This document shows, in pieces, positions 5,685 to 6,685 of a stretch of 6,685 nt of DNA. This DNA comes from Opitutia bacterium UBA3151 (GTDB lineage: Bacteria; Verrucomicrobiota; Verrucomicrobiia; Opitutales; Seribacteraceae). Within the stretch, counting starts at the first letter, position 1; every line of letters starts with the position of its first letter. The translations under genes were made by a program, and so were the position numbers. The notes below the pieces were generated by a model. That model saw nothing but the letters and a program-made list of their open reading frames with translations. It was not told where the DNA came from and did no database searches. The stretch lies in contig DEYT01000056.1 in assembly GCA_002364975.1 (NCBI GenBank), positions 1-6,685 of the forward strand, in the 5' to 3' direction.

Positions 5685-6685
5685 ATGGAGATTAAACCAT
5701 CTCATGATATTGATCTTCGTAGCGATACGGTGACTCAACCCTGTGAGGGAATGCGGGAGGCGATGGCTCGTGCTGAAGTGGGGGATGATGTAAATGGAGA
5801 TGATCCAACGGTTATTCGACTGCAGGAGAAAGTATCTGGCTTGCTTGGGATGGAGGCCGGTCTCTTTGTTCCAAGTGGAACCATGGCGAATGCGGTGGCA
5901 ATCCGTACCCATACCCAACCTGGGGATGAGATTGTAGCGGAGGAACAGAGCCATCTTTATGTTTATGAAGGTGGGGGCTATGCCGCACTTTCCGGTTGTT
6001 CAATCGCATTGGCCAGAGGTCATAAAGGTGTCTTGTCGGCTCAAGAAGTGGAGAAAAAAATACGTAAAGCAGAAGGAAGCCGTAGCCATTATCCCAATGC
6101 TTCTCTCATCTGCCTGGAAAATACCTCCAATCGGGGAGGTGGTACCTGTTATCCGGTGGAGATTTTGGATGAAATCGCTCGGGTAGCTCAAAAAAAAGAG
6201 TGCCAAATGCACTTGGATGGTGCTCGTTTATTTAATGCGGTGGCCGCATCCGGATTGAGTGCCCAAAGACTAACGCAAGGGTTTGATTCGGTATCAGTTT
6301 GCCTGTCAAAAGGACTGGGAGCACCGGTTGGTAGTGTGCTCGTTGGCACCCGTGCATTTATTCATCGAGCTCATCGATGGCGAAAGATGCTCGGGGGAGG
6401 CATGAGGCAAGCAGGAATTTTAGCAGAGGCTGGACTGTATGCGATCGAGAACAATATGAAAAGGCTTGAGGAGGATCATCGCCGTGCCCGGGCCTTAGCA
6501 GAAGGAATCAAGGATATCCAAGGGCTCTTTGTAGAACTGGAGACGGTTGAGTCCAATATGGTATATGCTAAAACCGAGGGTTCTGCCCATACTTGGCAAC
6601 AAATGCTTTCGGAACAGGGCCTTCTCTGTTTTGCTTTGAATGAAAACACTCTTAGGTTTGTGCTTCATTTACACATTGATGATGA
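5685..6685 (+). CDS. ltaE: Low-specificity L-threonine aldolase (PLP enzyme), 3' truncated by window edge
   Basis: It cleaves L-threonine or L-allo-threonine to glycine and acetaldehyde in the cytoplasm, using pyridoxal phosphate. The 333 visible residues follow the E. coli LtaE pattern throughout: DLRSDTVT (10-17), VGDDVNGDDPTV (32-43), PSGTMAN (63-69, phosphate binding), H90 in EEQSHLYVYEGGG (ring stacking), LENTSN (144-149), HLDGARLFNA (176-185, with D178 for the pyridine nitrogen), SVCLSKGLGAPVGS (204-217, with K209 the Schiff-base lysine) and RWRKMLGGGMRQAG (231-244). All expected catalytic residues are present. By comparison with the family, roughly 15-25 residues are missing at the C-terminus, beyond the window. 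The ATG at 5685 places DLRSDTVT close to the N-terminus as usual. It begins 14 bases after the DUF1080 stop, with no terminator or obvious promoter between, so co-transcription is likely although the two functions are not evidently related. The symbol rests on family likeness; substrate preference is not provable from sequence. Confidence 0.93.
   Translation, partial: MEIKPSHDIDLRSDTVTQPCEGMREAMARAEVGDDVNGDDPTVIRLQEKVSGLLGMEAGLFVPSGTMANAVAIRTHTQPGDEIVAEEQSHLYVYEGGGYAALSGCSIALARGHKGVLSAQEVEKKIRKAEGSRSHYPNASLICLENTSNRGGGTCYPVEILDEIARVAQKKECQMHLDGARLFNAVAASGLSAQRLTQGFDSVSVCLSKGLGAPVGSVLVGTRAFIHRAHRWRKMLGGGMRQAGILAEAGLYAIENNMKRLEEDHRRARALAEGIKDIQGLFVELETVESNMVYAKTEGSAHTWQQMLSEQGLLCFALNENTLRFVLHLHIDD

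Noticed and set aside
1..6685. CRISPR array, tRNA, insertion sequence or other mobile element
   Set aside because: No regularly spaced repeats, cloverleaf sequences, transposase or integrase genes or terminal repeats were seen; nearly all bases are in recognised genes.

Overview
The window is densely coding, with moderate GC and no RNA genes, mobile elements or CRISPR arrays that I can see. A lineage in the Planctomycetota/Verrucomicrobiota group, most likely Verrucomicrobiota, fits best. The reason is the family content: a cytochrome-like DUF1592/DUF1588/DUF1585-type protein next to a Tat-exported DUF1552 protein, plus a secreted DUF1080 (3-keto-disaccharide hydrolase-like) protein. These families are expanded in that group. 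The taxonomic call is an inference from gene families, not from a marker gene.

Layout, left to right. (1) Plus strand, 1-550: the C-terminal end of a DUF1588/DUF1585 protein with a CAGCH haem-type motif, its start lying outside the window. (2) Plus strand, 562-1971: a DUF1552 protein with a twin-arginine signal, 11 bases downstream and very probably in the same operon. (3) Minus strand, 4874 down to 1968: a tightly overlapped three-gene operon of ABC ATPase, ABC-2-type permease (TTG start, TTGA overlap) and a small DUF3817 membrane protein (8-base overlap). It converges on the DUF1552 gene so closely that both stop codons share one TTAA palindrome. (4) A 112-base divergent intergenic region (4875-4986), the only substantial non-coding stretch, carrying a 7-bp inverted repeat next to the ATPase start. 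(5) Plus strand, 4987-5670: the secreted DUF1080 protein. (6) Plus strand, 5685 to the window edge: a low-specificity L-threonine aldolase, missing only its last few residues.

How the genes work together: the first pair is a recurrent exported partnership of unknown biochemical role. The ATPase and permease form one exporter-type ABC complex, possibly with the DUF3817 protein as an accessory. The DUF1080 and threonine aldolase genes are adjacent and probably co-transcribed, but have no evident shared pathway. I see no clearly new system. The points most worth a second look are the uncharacterised exported pair, the DUF3817 protein locked into an ABC operon, the shared-stop convergent junction and the inverted repeat in the divergent promoter region.
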